Shown here one piece after another: positions 33,117 through 42,429 of a DNA stretch of 64,000 nt. The position numbers and the translations under genes were made by a program. How positions within the stretch are numbered: position 1 is the first letter of the stretch; each line of letters begins with the position of its first letter. The stretch lies in NCBI GenBank assembly GCA_000953735.1, contig LN554852.1, positions 186,001-250,000 on the forward strand, written 5' to 3'. The stretch comes from Moritella viscosa. Its GTDB lineage: Bacteria; Pseudomonadota; Gammaproteobacteria; Enterobacterales; Moritellaceae. Below the pieces are notes generated by a model that worked only from the letters and a program-made list of their open reading frames with translations, was not told the origin of the DNA and did no database searches.

Positions 33117-33552
33117 ACAAGATCCTAAAGTATTATCGTTGATATTAGGGATAGTTAATATTTCCAGTATAGCAGCATAGACTTTATCTAAAGTAGTATT
33201 AACTTATTGAAATACTCGGTTTAGTGATCTCAAACTTACTTTAGAGATAAGCATTCCTATTGTGTTGTGATACGTTATTTTTTTGTTTGATCATTCTAAT
33301 TTAGGCGTGATTTAAAATGCAATTTCAGTTAATTATAATATTCTAAATCTGTTGCATAGCAGTCCCATATTGAAGGGTATTATTCTTTATTTTGTTTTAT
33401 TAGTTGGCTATATTCGGCGTGTTTAGACTCTATTTGGCGGTTTGTTTTTTTATTTAAATATATATTGAAGAGAGGGAACAGTATTTATTGCCGATAAATC
33501 CGAATTTTCCTTATTTCAAATAGGCGGAATCTTTTTAGTTCTGTGCATTTAC
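33117..33552. other. AT-rich gap between the DUF342 gene and the rplY promoter
   Basis: These roughly 430 bases separate two divergent genes. I see no convincing frame, RNA gene or terminator. The sequence is very AT-rich, so upstream promoter elements for both sides may lie here. Confidence 0.5.
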
Positions 33553-33581
33553 TTGTTGTGGTAAGGCTGGCATGGTATTAT
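33553..33581 (+). promoter_or_regulatory. rplY promoter
   Basis: TTGTTG (33553-33558), a 17-base spacer and TATTAT (33576-33581). This would give a 5' leader of about 105 bases before rplY. Confidence 0.65.
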
Positions 33582-33603
33582 CCGCACCCGTTAATTATAC
33601 TGT

Positions 33604-33663
33604 TGTTGCCCGGTCGCAGGCAGCAGTTAAAAGACGCTTACTTATCCGGATTTTAGTTCGGAT
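33604..33663 (+). promoter_or_regulatory. Structured rplY leader (two hairpins), possible L25 autoregulatory element
   Basis: Two stems occur in the leader: TGTTGCC/GGCAGCA (33604-33625, 8-base loop) and ATCCGGA/TTCGGAT (33644-33663, loop TTTTAG). E. coli L25 is known to repress its own mRNA through the 5' leader; that these hairpins serve this role is inference. Confidence 0.5.
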
Positions 33664-33693
33664 CTAAACATTACTACTTATTAGGAAAAGATT

Positions 33694-33981
33694 ATGTCTT
33701 TCACTTTTGAAGCACAAGTACGTTCAGACCTTGGGAAAGGTGCGAGCCGCCGCCTACGTCACGCTAACAAATTCCCTGCTGTAATCTACGGTAAAGGCGA
33801 AGAAGCTATCTCTATCGAATTAGATCACGATACAGTTAACAACGCACAGCGTAACGAAGAGTTCTTCTCTTCAGTTATCACGCTTGTTGTTGATGGTAAA
33901 GAAGTTGCTGTTACAGTTAAAGCTATGCAACGCCACGCGTTCAAGCCAAAATTACAACACATTGACTTTATCCGTGCTTAA
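33694..33981 (+). CDS. rplY: 50S ribosomal protein L25
   Basis: 5S rRNA-binding protein of the large subunit. The 95-residue single-domain form is the E. coli type, lacking the CTC extension of other bacteria. Motifs: [20 protein letters not shown] and [27 protein letters not shown] precedes the ATG. It is expressed alone, with its own promoter, a structured leader and a strong terminator. Confidence 0.97.
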   Translation: MSFTFEAQVRSDLGKGASRRLRHANKFPAVIYGKGEEAISIELDHDTVNNAQRNEEFFSSVITLVVDGKEVAVTVKAMQRHAFKPKLQHIDFIRA

Positions 33982-33999
33982 TAACGGATTGTGATAAGG

Positions 34000-34034
34000 G
34001 CGCCATGTTGATGATTCAACATGGCGCTTTTTTT
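34000..34034 (+). terminator. Terminator after rplY
   Basis: GCGCCATGTTGA (34000-34011), loop TGAT, TCAACATGGCGC (34016-34027) and TTTTTTT: a perfect 12-bp stem. It touches the 3' end of the convergent methyltransferase pseudogene. Confidence 0.95.
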
Positions 34035-34550
34035 ATGGTTTTTTACAGACTATCTGTGCAATTGCGCGGTCTGGATTACGTTCAATCCCTTCAAAATAAT
34101 GCAAACACTCCCAGTCACTGAACATCGCTTTTAATTCTCCCAGCTGTAATAGAAATGCATCTCGATTAGGTCGACCAAATTGTCTGTTCTCGACAGTGAA
34201 AGTTTCATAGATCACAATGCCGCCGGAACATACTGATTGCTTGATTGCATCAATGAGTGGACGGTGTAAATACCTAAATACCTAAATACCACGATGCCTT
34301 GATAGTGACTAGCAGGTAATTGTTGTTCGCCATGTTCAAAGTCAATTTGCCAGCATTGCTCGGTACTCACCCCCGGTACAGCCGCTATACTGGTTAATGC
34401 AGTCTGGTTTTGATCGGCAAAAATAGTGGGTATCTGCTGTTGATGCAGATACAGACCATTGCGACCTGCGCCACAGGCCAAATCCAATACGGGTTTACCT
34501 GACGGCTGGAATAATGTGCTGTATTGTTGTAATAGTGCCGATACTGCCAT
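34033..34550 (-). pseudogene. SAM-dependent methyltransferase (TehB-like) broken by an 8-bp tandem duplication
   Basis: Class I methyltransferase with SAM motif VLDLACGAGRNGLYL near residue 22. The N-terminal 100 or so codons read in one frame up to GIVVFRYL. The C-terminal part, beginning IVIYETFTVENRQFG, reads in another. At the junction the plus strand carries three tandem copies of TAAATACC (34267-34290). With two copies the frame is restored through VVFRYLHRPLIDAIKQS into the C-terminal part, giving about 169 residues. The insertion is thus 8 bp. AAGGGGT precedes the start. It forms an apparent operon with the upstream SirB2-like gene, 9 bases apart. It could be a true loss, a slippage-switchable gene or an assembly error. 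Confidence 0.85.
34267..34290. repeat. Three tandem copies of an 8-bp unit (TAAATACC) inside the methyltransferase gene
   Basis: Units at 34267-34274, 34275-34282 and 34283-34290 are identical. Since 8 is not a multiple of three, each gain or loss changes the reading frame; two copies give the intact protein. Confidence 0.95.
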
Positions 34551-34559
34551 ATAAACCCC

Positions 34560-34949
34560 TTAAGCGAGTGCTAACCACGACATCACATCATGGCTTTTTG
34601 CGACACCCAGAATATAAGCAAAAATTGCAACCGCAGCGACACTTGCCCACATACGTATAATGGCTGTTTTACCTCGTTTAATTGCTATTGTACCCACGAT
34701 AACATAAGCAATAAGGGCGATTAGTTTTGCTGTTAGCCAAGCATCAGTAAATGGATATTGTTGGATTGTCATCATTAAGTGACCAGCTAACAAAATAAGC
34801 AGTGTATCAATGATGTGCGGCAATATTTTGATCACCTTATTTTGTAATAATGCTGATTCTGTGACCGACAAAATTGAACGGAAAATAAAGAAACTGATAC
34901 TAAGGTAAGCCATGCCCATGTGCATGTGTTTAACAAATACGTAATCCAT
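34560..34949 (-). CDS. SirB2 family membrane protein
   Basis: A 129-residue inner-membrane protein with four predicted helices (starting MDYVFVKHMHMGMAYLSISF, then HIIDTLLILLAGHLMM, AKLIALIAYVIVGTIAI and SVAAVAIFAYILGVA). Conserved His and the RS (FIFRSI) residues fit the SirB2 family, originally linked to invasion gene expression in Salmonella but of unknown biochemistry. It is followed 9 bases later by the broken methyltransferase gene. Confidence 0.82.
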   Translation of the reverse strand: MDYVFVKHMHMGMAYLSISFFIFRSILSVTESALLQNKVIKILPHIIDTLLILLAGHLMMTIQQYPFTDAWLTAKLIALIAYVIVGTIAIKRGKTAIIRMWASVAAVAIFAYILGVAKSHDVMSWLALA

Positions 34950-35165
34950 TTTAATTGCCCATTGTAAAAAGTGATGTGATTAAATCGATTAAGGGGGATA
35001 AATTTCATATCCATCTTAATACGTGTGTTAGTGACGTCTTCGGCGAGAAGTATATCTAATTATGACGGGGTTAGATAATGAATGAGGTATACATACATTT
35101 TTAATTTTCTATCTTAAGGTCGCTGACTTAAGATAGGTGTAGTGTAAAAATTGGGAACTTATTAA

Positions 35166-37211
35166 ATGCGATTTTATATTTTGATCTGCCTATTACTTTC
35201 TCCTTTCGTTCATGCGGAACAAAGTGCTAGTGCATTTGATCCTGCGGCTAAGGTGGCTACTGCGCAGTTGTTATCAACGACTAATGGCGTTAACGGTGCA
35301 ACGATATTATCCATGGGGTTAAAAATAACCTTAGATGATGAGTGGAAAACTTATTGGAGTTCACCTGGACTAGCTGGTGCACCACCGAGTATTGACTGGC
35401 AAGGTTCTGAAAATTTAGCGGGTGTTGAATGGTTATGGCCGATACCGCAGCGCATGATGGTGTATGACATTGAGACTTATGGTTACAAACACGAAATTAT
35501 TTATCCTCTGCAAGTTACCGTTATTGATCCCAGTAAAGCCTTAGTGTTACAAGCTAAAACGACTATGTTAGTGTGTCGTGAAGTGTGCATACGTGCACAA
35601 GTGAATCTGGTATTAAATCTCCCCGCAACAGCAAGCAGCATTGATAAAGCCTCAAGTGCACAGCTACAGCCTTACGTCGCTAATGTTCCGGTGGATATTA
35701 GTGCCACGTCGGCTTCTATCCAACAGTTCGGTTGGGACAGTGCATCATCACAATTATTAATTGAAATAGTAGGGTTAACAACACCAGTGCTTGATGGCTT
35801 TGTTGAAGGGGTGGATTTTACGTTATTTAGTCAGCCTGAAATAAGCCAACAAGACGATGTTACTCGCTTAATTATGCGCGCTGAAGATATGGCTGGCACG
35901 CCTGCTCGATTAGCTCCTCAACAAGTGTTAAAAGTAACGCTAACTAATAAACGCGGGGGTATTACATTTACTGATACGATTAAACCCACCGTGATAGAAC
36001 AAACCTTACCAAGTTGGATATACATGTTGCTGCTGGCGGTTGTTGGTGGTTTGATTCTTAATTTAATGCCGTGTGTATTGCCGGTTTTGTCGATTAAATT
36101 ATTAGGTGTGGTTGAATCGGTTAGTGAATCGAGTGCGCAACGACGGGTTAACTTTTTATTAAGCGCCGCTGGTATTTTTGTGGCGTTTTGGTTGCTGGCA
36201 TTACTTTTCATAGGCTTAAAGTATTTCGGTATTGGTTTTGGTTGGGGAGTGCAATTCCAATCGGCTGCGTTCTTATTGATCATGATCCCGGTATTGTTGT
36301 TATTTGCATTAAATTTATTAGATAAATTTGATGTGCAGTTACCACAAAGTTTAATGGATAGGCTGTCTGGCTCTAATAAAGGGCATTTTTATCAAGGTAT
36401 CTTTGCTGTGTTGTTAGCAACGCCTTGCTCTGCGCCTTTTTTAGGTACCGCGGTTGCCTTTGCCTTTGCCTTAGCTGGCTCAGGCTGGCAGATTATGGTG
36501 ATATTTAGTGGTTTAGCCTTGGGTTTATCACTGCCATATTTACTTATCGCGATGTGGCCAAATAGCGTAAAAGTGATGCCAAAGCCGGGCCTGTGGATGG
36601 TGCGCTTTCGTCAGTTTCTAGCTGCCTTACTTTGCGCGACGTTAGTGTGGCTAATTTGGCTGCTGCAAGCACATCTAAGCATGATGTTGTGGGTTACTTT
36701 TAGCGTCATTATTTGTGCGATGGTGATTCTCTTAATCGTGAAACCGGGCCCTAAATCACTGGTCACGACATTTGCAATATATCTGCTGTTGGCGAATACC
36801 ATTATTTGGTCGCCTGAGTCTGTGAAGTTATTACAGCGCAGCGGTACCCAGTCTGAATCAGAAATACACTGGCAGGCATTTGAGCCTGAAAAGATTGCGG
36901 AATATGTAGCGGAAGGAAAAACCGTGTTTATCGATATTACTGCCGATTGGTGTATTACCTGTGTCGTGAATGAACGTGCAGTGCTGCAACGTAGTGATAT
37001 TATCGCCCGTTTAAATGCGGATAACGTTGTAGCGATGATGGGAGACTGGACTAAGCCGGATAGTCAAATTGAAGCTTATCTCAAACGCCATGGTCGTTAT
37101 GCAATTCCATTTAATCAGGTGTTTGGTCCGGCATTGCCACAAGGAAAGCTATTACCTGAGCTATTAACGAAAGATGCCGTCACTATAGGCTTAGTGCAGG
37201 CTGGGCAGTAA
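35166..37211 (+). CDS. DsbD/ScsB-like transmembrane thiol-disulfide reductase
   Basis: A 681-residue membrane protein likely to carry electrons from cytosolic thioredoxin to periplasmic thiols. A signal peptide (1-17) is followed by a periplasmic beta domain resembling the ScsB/DsbD N-terminus, with the Cys pair in MLVCREVCIRAQVNL. A membrane core of about eight helices from residue 280 carries LMPCVLPVLSIKLLGV and LLATPCSAPFLGTAVAFA, the two redox Cys. A C-terminal thioredoxin-like domain has DITADWCITCVVNE. The beta-domain sequence fits the copper-tolerance ScsB branch better than classical DsbD. No scsC/scsD partner is adjacent. It is a single gene. Confidence 0.85.
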   Translation: MRFYILICLLLSPFVHAEQSASAFDPAAKVATAQLLSTTNGVNGATILSMGLKITLDDEWKTYWSSPGLAGAPPSIDWQGSENLAGVEWLWPIPQRMMVYDIETYGYKHEIIYPLQVTVIDPSKALVLQAKTTMLVCREVCIRAQVNLVLNLPATASSIDKASSAQLQPYVANVPVDISATSASIQQFGWDSASSQLLIEIVGLTTPVLDGFVEGVDFTLFSQPEISQQDDVTRLIMRAEDMAGTPARLAPQQVLKVTLTNKRGGITFTDTIKPTVIEQTLPSWIYMLLLAVVGGLILNLMPCVLPVLSIKLLGVVESVSESSAQRRVNFLLSAAGIFVAFWLLALLFIGLKYFGIGFGWGVQFQSAAFLLIMIPVLLLFALNLLDKFDVQLPQSLMDRLSGSNKGHFYQGIFAVLLATPCSAPFLGTAVAFAFALAGSGWQIMVIFSGLALGLSLPYLLIAMWPNSVKVMPKPGLWMVRFRQFLAALLCATLVWLIWLLQAHLSMMLWVTFSVIICAMVILLIVKPGPKSLVTTFAIYLLLANTIIWSPESVKLLQRSGTQSESEIHWQAFEPEKIAEYVAEGKTVFIDITADWCITCVVNERAVLQRSDIIARLNADNVVAMMGDWTKPDSQIEAYLKRHGRYAIPFNQVFGPALPQGKLLPELLTKDAVTIGLVQAGQ

Positions 37212-37426
37212 TGCAGACTGTTATTGCGTTATTACGGCGTGATAAATAGAGTAAGGGAAAAAAACGAATGCAAACTAAACGCATAGTTTTTTGTCTTGCA
37301 GTTCGATTATTTTACTGTTCTAATTGCGCTCTTCTGAATTTATACAAGACTTATTTTATTGTTTAACCAAGTTATTGACGGATTTACTAAACCGTTAAAT
37401 TGGCTAATAGATAAGATAGATATACG

Positions 37427-37792
37427 ATGAAAACAGTTACTGAAACTTTAGCACAGCCACGTTTAAACCGCGAAATGCGCCTGCAAAATGCAATGATCGC
37501 TATGTATTGTAAGCAGCATCATGTATACCAAGGCAAAGTGTGTCGTGAGTGCGAACGTTTACAGCAAATGACCGCGCGTAAGCTAGCATTTTGTGAAAGT
37601 GGTATAGAAAAACCCACCTGTGTAACCTGCACAGCTGTATGCTATACCCCTGTTGTCTCCAAACAAGTAAAGACTATTTCTCGTTGGGGCCGCCTGCGCA
37701 TTTGGTTTCGTCATCCTATTCTCATGTCATTGTATTGTTTTGATAGCCTCAAACCAAGTCAAATGCCAAAACCTAAATTACTAAATCTGTAG
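37427..37792 (+). CDS. YgbA-like nitrous oxide-stimulated promoter family protein
   Basis: A 121-residue cysteine-rich protein. The family pattern is clear: MIAMYCKQHH, CRECERLQQMTARKLAFCESG, KPTCVTCTAVCYTP, with eight or so Cys likely to bind metal, followed by a basic C-terminus (RWGRLRIWFRHPILM). In E. coli ygbA belongs to the NsrR nitric-oxide regulon and has been linked to recovery from nitrosative stress. I could not identify an NsrR site upstream. The last 20 bases overlap the convergent epimerase gene. Confidence 0.82.
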   Translation: MKTVTETLAQPRLNREMRLQNAMIAMYCKQHHVYQGKVCRECERLQQMTARKLAFCESGIEKPTCVTCTAVCYTPVVSKQVKTISRWGRLRIWFRHPILMSLYCFDSLKPSQMPKPKLLNL

Positions 37793-38609
37793 CTGACTGA
37801 TGTGTAAATTGGTAGTTTAATCGTTGCTTTAACTTCTCGTTGGCAATGATGCAATGTGGTTTGCTGTTCTTAGCTGTAAAGCTTGGAATAGTAATACCCA
37901 GTTGTTTGGCTGCTTGCTGATAGAATACTTTTCTGCTGGGATGGTGATCACAACTGGCATTGAATATTTCACCCCAACATTGTTGCTTGATCACTTGCTC
38001 AATGACCCCAACTGCATCATATTGATGAATCAGGTTTACAGGTGATTCTCCCGCGTCAAATATATGCCCGTTGCCACTCTTTTTTGACAAGCTCCGCGTT
38101 GGATTTCGGTCTGCGCTAATTAGTCCTGCAAAGCGGATAATAGTGAAATCAATATCTTGTTGTTGCTGAATTAACTGTTCTGCCGCATACACAGTACTGT
38201 TTGGATTTAAGAGAGATGTTTCGGTTAATGCTTGGTCTGTTTTTTGGTAGATGCTGGTGGAACTAATAAAGATCAATTTACCGACTTGGTATTCTTTGAG
38301 TAGTGCTAACAACTGTTCAATTTGTACCGCTAATGGTGAACTGGCATGATTTCCCTTACTGGCCGGTAACAGACAGATGGCAATATCTTTATTGCTTAAC
38401 AAGCTTTTCCAGTCACCTTGTGGTTCATCGCTAAGGGTAGCGCTTACTGCTGGGATACCTTGAGAAACTAAACTTGATGATTTTTCGGTATGGCTACAAC
38501 TGACGGTAAGCGGATAGTCTTGCGATAATAGCTGTCGTGCTAGCGGTTTACCTAACCAGCCCGCGCCTATTATTGCAATTTTTGGTTGTTTATTTGTGCT
38601 CATATCCAT
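37773..38609 (-). CDS. NAD(P)-binding epimerase/reductase, YeeZ-like extended SDR
   Basis: A 278-residue Rossmann protein: IAIIGAGWLGKPLARQLL is the dinucleotide-binding motif near residue 12; LIFISSTSIYQ carries a conserved Ser/Tyr region, followed by TVYAAEQLI where extended SDRs have YxxxK (Lys is absent, Glu in its place) and FTIIRFAGLI. E. coli YeeZ has unknown substrate. The altered YxxxK means redox catalysis is uncertain. A second in-frame ATG two codons in is an alternative start. Convergent with, and overlapping by 20 bases, the YgbA-like gene. Confidence 0.75.
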   Translation of the reverse strand: MDMSTNKQPKIAIIGAGWLGKPLARQLLSQDYPLTVSCSHTEKSSSLVSQGIPAVSATLSDEPQGDWKSLLSNKDIAICLLPASKGNHASSPLAVQIEQLLALLKEYQVGKLIFISSTSIYQKTDQALTETSLLNPNSTVYAAEQLIQQQQDIDFTIIRFAGLISADRNPTRSLSKKSGNGHIFDAGESPVNLIHQYDAVGVIEQVIKQQCWGEIFNASCDHHPSRKVFYQQAAKQLGITIPSFTAKNSKPHCIIANEKLKQRLNYQFTHQSATDLVI

Positions 38610-38700
38610 TGCCTGTATTATCTAGTTAGATACAAGCGTAACGATTTTTGGTTATAATAGCTATTGATAATCTGTCGTTACATAAACTAAAGAGAAAACC

Positions 38701-39171
38701 ATGAGTAGATTTACAGATAGCTGGGCTATCGTGCATATTGATGATTCTTACAATGCATCAGTATTAGGCAGCAGAGGCACTAAGCTACACTGGTGTAATG
38801 GCCGCGAACAGGCCGTTGAGTTTATTTATGATGAGTATCTCGCTATTTTGGCCGACACCGGTGAAATGGACGAAGAGTTAGTTTATGCCGCGAAAGAGCG
38901 TTTTGAAGTGCTACAAGAACAAACGCAATCTGATGCAGAGTGGATCGAGCACATCAACGAATTAACGGTCGATTTACGCCATATTGTTTGGTTTGGCAGC
39001 ATTGCAGAAATGGCTGAATTAAACAATGAATTTGCGTGTGCAGTACGTGAAGTGTATTGGGAAGAGTTTGGTGAATATGATGAAGACGATCCAAGTGCAT
39101 ATGTTCCTGAAGATGAATGGTTAAACCTTTCTGAAGCCTTAGTCGAATATTTAGGCCGCGCAATCGTGTGA
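38701..39171 (+). CDS. Acidic protein of unknown function, 156 residues
   Basis: Not recognised. A soluble, strongly acidic protein (about 36 Asp+Glu against 9 Lys+Arg) rich in Trp and Tyr, with no signal peptide, membrane segment or metal motif. Sequence features include WCNGREQAVEFIYDEY, HIVWFGSIAEM and a negative C-terminal part (EEFGEYDEDDPSAYVPEDEW). AGAGAAAA lies before the ATG. It is a single gene between the YeeZ-like gene and topB. Composition and codon use look like a genuine, conserved gene. DNA mimicry is one possible reading of the charge, but nothing specific supports it. Confidence 0.75.
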   Translation: MSRFTDSWAIVHIDDSYNASVLGSRGTKLHWCNGREQAVEFIYDEYLAILADTGEMDEELVYAAKERFEVLQEQTQSDAEWIEHINELTVDLRHIVWFGSIAEMAELNNEFACAVREVYWEEFGEYDEDDPSAYVPEDEWLNLSEALVEYLGRAIV

Positions 39172-39328
39172 TTTAATCACGCTGCCTATCGATAACAGAT
39201 TAACGTATCAGCTTTCATTTAATACGTTAATCTACTCTCATCTAACACCTCATTTTTAAGTCATAGACTTACACGTTGAAATTAGCTACATTAACTGTTT
39301 ATTCATACAGTCCATAATTGTTAACATC

Positions 39329-41278
39329 ATGAAACTTTATATTGCCGAAAAACCCAGCCTTGGTCGTGCTATTGCCGATGTGTTACCTAAACCGCATAAG
39401 AAACAACAAGGTTATATTGAAGTCGGTAACGGTGATGTCGTGTCTTGGTGTATTGGCCACTTGCTCGAACAAGCAGAGCCGGATGCCTATGATGAAGCAT
39501 TTAAAAAGTGGCGTTTAGAACACTTGCCTATCGTGCCTGAAACGTGGCAACTAAAGAAAAAGCCTAATACCAGTAAACAACTGACCGTATTGAGAGGGCT
39601 AGTTAAAAAGGCCACGAGTCTTGTGCATGCTGGTGATCCGGATCGAGAAGGGCAATTGTTGGTGGATGAAGTGATTGAATTTCTTAAAACCCCAGCGAAA
39701 AAGAAAAATACCGCACAGCGCTTATTGATCAGTGATCTTAACCCTGCTGCGGTGAAAAAAGCCTTGAATAATTTACAAGCAAACAGTGATTATATTCCCT
39801 TATCTGTGTCGGCATTAGCACGCTCACGTGCCGATTGGTTATATGGCATGAATATGACTCGGGCTTATACGCTACAGGGGCAAAAAGTTGGTTATCAAGG
39901 CGTTTTGTCTGTCGGGCGTGTACAAACCCCAATTTTGGGTTTAGTGGTGAGACGTGATATTGAGATTGCTAACTTTGTCAGTAAACCTTTTTATGAAGTG
40001 TTGGTGCATTTACAAACCCAACAGCAAGAGATGTTCACGGCCAAGTGGAAACCGAGTGAAGCTTGTCGTCCGTATATGGATGAAGACGGTCGGGTATTGG
40101 TAAAAAAATTGGCTGAAAATGTGGTCAGTCGCGTCCAGGGCCAAACGGGCGAAGTCACTAAGTTGGAAAAGAAAAATAAACAACAAGCCGCGCCACTGCC
40201 ATATAACCTCTCTTCACTGCAAATTGATGGTGCGAAACGTTTTGGTATGAGTGCACAGCAAGTATTAGATACCTGCCAAGCATTATACGAACGACATAAA
40301 CTCATTACTTATCCGCGCTCAGACAGCCGTTATTTACCCAAGGAACATTACGGACATCGTGGGGGGGTGATTAACGCAATATCCAAAACCAGTGAGTCAT
40401 TGCAGCAAGCAGCCTTAAATGCTGATCAAAGTTTACGGAGCAAAGCTTGGAACGACAGTAAAGTTGAGGCCCACCATGCCATTATCCCCACCGAAAAAAG
40501 TAGCAGTGTAGAGCGTCTTAACAGTAGCGAAAAAAACATTTATGAATTAGTTGCAAGGCAATATTTATGTCAGTTTTATCCACCTTATGAATACGCGGAC
40601 ACGGTTGCAGAGATAACTATCGCTGGTGGTTTGTTCATCGCGAAAGCCAAAATGACCTTAAAACAAGGCTGGAAAATATTATTTCCGAAATCAGCAGCGA
40701 GTAATGCCAAGCAAACTGAAGCTGAAAAAGAATTGGCCGCGCAATTACCGACTATTAAAAAAGGTGAGTCGGTTTTGTGCCAGCACGCTGAATGTGTCGA
40801 AAAACAAACCCAACCACCGAAGCATTTTAGTGATGCAACTTTACTTGCTGCAATGACCGGGATTTCTCGTTATGTAAAAGACAGTGAGATCCGTAAAATT
40901 TTAAAAGATACCGATGGGCTCGGCACCGAAGCCACGCGTGCGGGGATTATTGAACTGTTATTTAGACGTAATTTCTTGGTGCGTAATAACAAACTGATTT
41001 TATCTACGGACGCGGGTAAAGGTTTGATTAATGCGTTACCTGAATCGGCAACCTTACCGGATATGACAGCTCAATGGGAATCTGTACTTGATGGTATCAG
41101 TAAAAAAGAAGCCTGCTACCAGCATTTTATGGGCGGTTTATTACAGCAGCTTGGAGGCATGATTGAGCAGGCTAAAGCAACGCTACCGGATGGCTTACGC
41201 GGTCTATCTAGTAGTAAACCTACTGGTGGCCGTTTTAAGAAAAAGCCGACAAAAAAACGGTCTTATAAAAAATCATAA
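39329..41278 (+). CDS. topB: DNA topoisomerase III
   Basis: Type IA topoisomerase that decatenates DNA during replication and recombination. It is 649 residues. TOPRIM domain MKLYIAEKPSLGRAIADVLP with the DPDREGQLLVDE acid cluster near residues 103-114, active-site Tyr in LITYPRSDSRYLP (about 335), and TDGLGTEATRAGIIELL in the later core are intact. The C-terminus is basic (GRFKKKPTKKRSYKKS), as expected for DNA binding, with no zinc fingers. Single gene; the binding site before ATG is weak. Confidence 0.96.
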   Translation: MKLYIAEKPSLGRAIADVLPKPHKKQQGYIEVGNGDVVSWCIGHLLEQAEPDAYDEAFKKWRLEHLPIVPETWQLKKKPNTSKQLTVLRGLVKKATSLVHAGDPDREGQLLVDEVIEFLKTPAKKKNTAQRLLISDLNPAAVKKALNNLQANSDYIPLSVSALARSRADWLYGMNMTRAYTLQGQKVGYQGVLSVGRVQTPILGLVVRRDIEIANFVSKPFYEVLVHLQTQQQEMFTAKWKPSEACRPYMDEDGRVLVKKLAENVVSRVQGQTGEVTKLEKKNKQQAAPLPYNLSSLQIDGAKRFGMSAQQVLDTCQALYERHKLITYPRSDSRYLPKEHYGHRGGVINAISKTSESLQQAALNADQSLRSKAWNDSKVEAHHAIIPTEKSSSVERLNSSEKNIYELVARQYLCQFYPPYEYADTVAEITIAGGLFIAKAKMTLKQGWKILFPKSAASNAKQTEAEKELAAQLPTIKKGESVLCQHAECVEKQTQPPKHFSDATLLAAMTGISRYVKDSEIRKILKDTDGLGTEATRAGIIELLFRRNFLVRNNKLILSTDAGKGLINALPESATLPDMTAQWESVLDGISKKEACYQHFMGGLLQQLGGMIEQAKATLPDGLRGLSSSKPTGGRFKKKPTKKRSYKKS

Positions 41279-41404
41279 AAGCAACGTGAGAACTGAGACT
41301 GTATTTATATAAGATTGTGCCGCTATTGTGATAATTCTGTGATGAACAATTTGCTTAAATAGCTCATGATTAGTATATGGGAAATTAACCAAGCAGGTAA
41401 CGGA

Positions 41405-42427
41405 ATGATTATTAAATGTAAAAAAAAATCTCAAGTAAGTGAAAATGATGTTGTTGCGGAACCTGTTTATCAGCAACGTCGACAATTCCTCAAACAATTA
41501 GGACTTGCTGGTGTTGGTTTAGCTGCTGCGAGTCCAGCGCAAGCGAGTATCTTTGATATTTTTGATAGCGGTAAGAAAAAAGCTAACAGTCAGGTGTTTG
41601 TGCAATCGCCATTGCAATTCATTGGCAGTAAAGATTACGCTGATGGTGAGATCTGGACGCCTGAAAAAAAAGTACTGTCACATAATAACTTTTATGAGTT
41701 TGGCACGGCGAAAACAGAACCCCAAAAAAATGCTCAGAACTTTAAGGTCGAACCATGGACTCTGACGATAACTGGTGAGGTGGAAAAAGAAATCACCTTA
41801 GGATATGACGATTTATTTAAAGTGGCTGATTTGGAAGAGCGTATTTATCGCATGCGTTGTGTAGAAGCATGGTCAATGGTGATCCCGTGGACCGGTTTTT
41901 CATTAGCTGAAATTATTAAAAAAGCCAATCCCACCTCGAAAGCCAAATATGTCGCGTTTGAAACCCTATATGATCCGCAACAAATGCCGGGGCAAGCATC
42001 TTCTTATCTGGGTGGTAATCTTGATTGGCCCTATGTCGAAGGTTTACGTATGGATGAAGCGATGCACCCATTAACCATGCTTTCTGTCGGTACGTTTGGT
42101 AAAACTCTTGCGCCACAAAATGGTGCGCCAATCCGCTTGGTTGTACCGTGGAAATATGGTTTCAAAGGTATTAAATCAATTGTTAAAATCCATTTATTAG
42201 AAAAAGAACCACCAACTACGTGGAATCGTCTTGCTGCTCGTGAATATGGATTTTATGCCAACGTTAATCCAGTTGTGGATCATCCGCGTTGGAGCCAAGC
42301 GTCTGAACGTCGTATTGGTAATGGCAGTGTTTTTTCTTCTAAACGCATAAAAACATTACCTTTCAACGGTTATGCTGAAGAGGTCGCTAGCTTATATCAA
42401 GGTATGGATCTGAAGAGGTATATTTAG
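41405..42427 (+). CDS. msrP: Protein-methionine-sulfoxide reductase catalytic subunit MsrP
   Basis: Periplasmic molybdenum enzyme that repairs oxidised methionines in envelope proteins. It is 340 residues. A Tat signal is present ([20 protein letters not shown], cleaved after SPAQA). The molybdenum-ligand Cys is in [22 protein letters not shown]-like [13 protein letters not shown] and [20 protein letters not shown] follow E. coli YedY closely. The ATG at 41405 with AGG about eight bases upstream is preferred over the ATG at 41366. It is followed by its membrane partner msrQ with a 2-base gap. Confidence 0.96.
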   Translation: MIIKCKKKSQVSENDVVAEPVYQQRRQFLKQLGLAGVGLAAASPAQASIFDIFDSGKKKANSQVFVQSPLQFIGSKDYADGEIWTPEKKVLSHNNFYEFGTAKTEPQKNAQNFKVEPWTLTITGEVEKEITLGYDDLFKVADLEERIYRMRCVEAWSMVIPWTGFSLAEIIKKANPTSKAKYVAFETLYDPQQMPGQASSYLGGNLDWPYVEGLRMDEAMHPLTMLSVGTFGKTLAPQNGAPIRLVVPWKYGFKGIKSIVKIHLLEKEPPTTWNRLAAREYGFYANVNPVVDHPRWSQASERRIGNGSVFSSKRIKTLPFNGYAEEVASLYQGMDLKRYI

Positions 42428-42429
42428 TT

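Noticed and set aside
34267..34290. Tandem TAAATACC repeat as the start of a repeat array or CRISPR
   Set aside because: Only three contiguous 8-bp units without spacers, fully explained as a duplication inside a coding gene.
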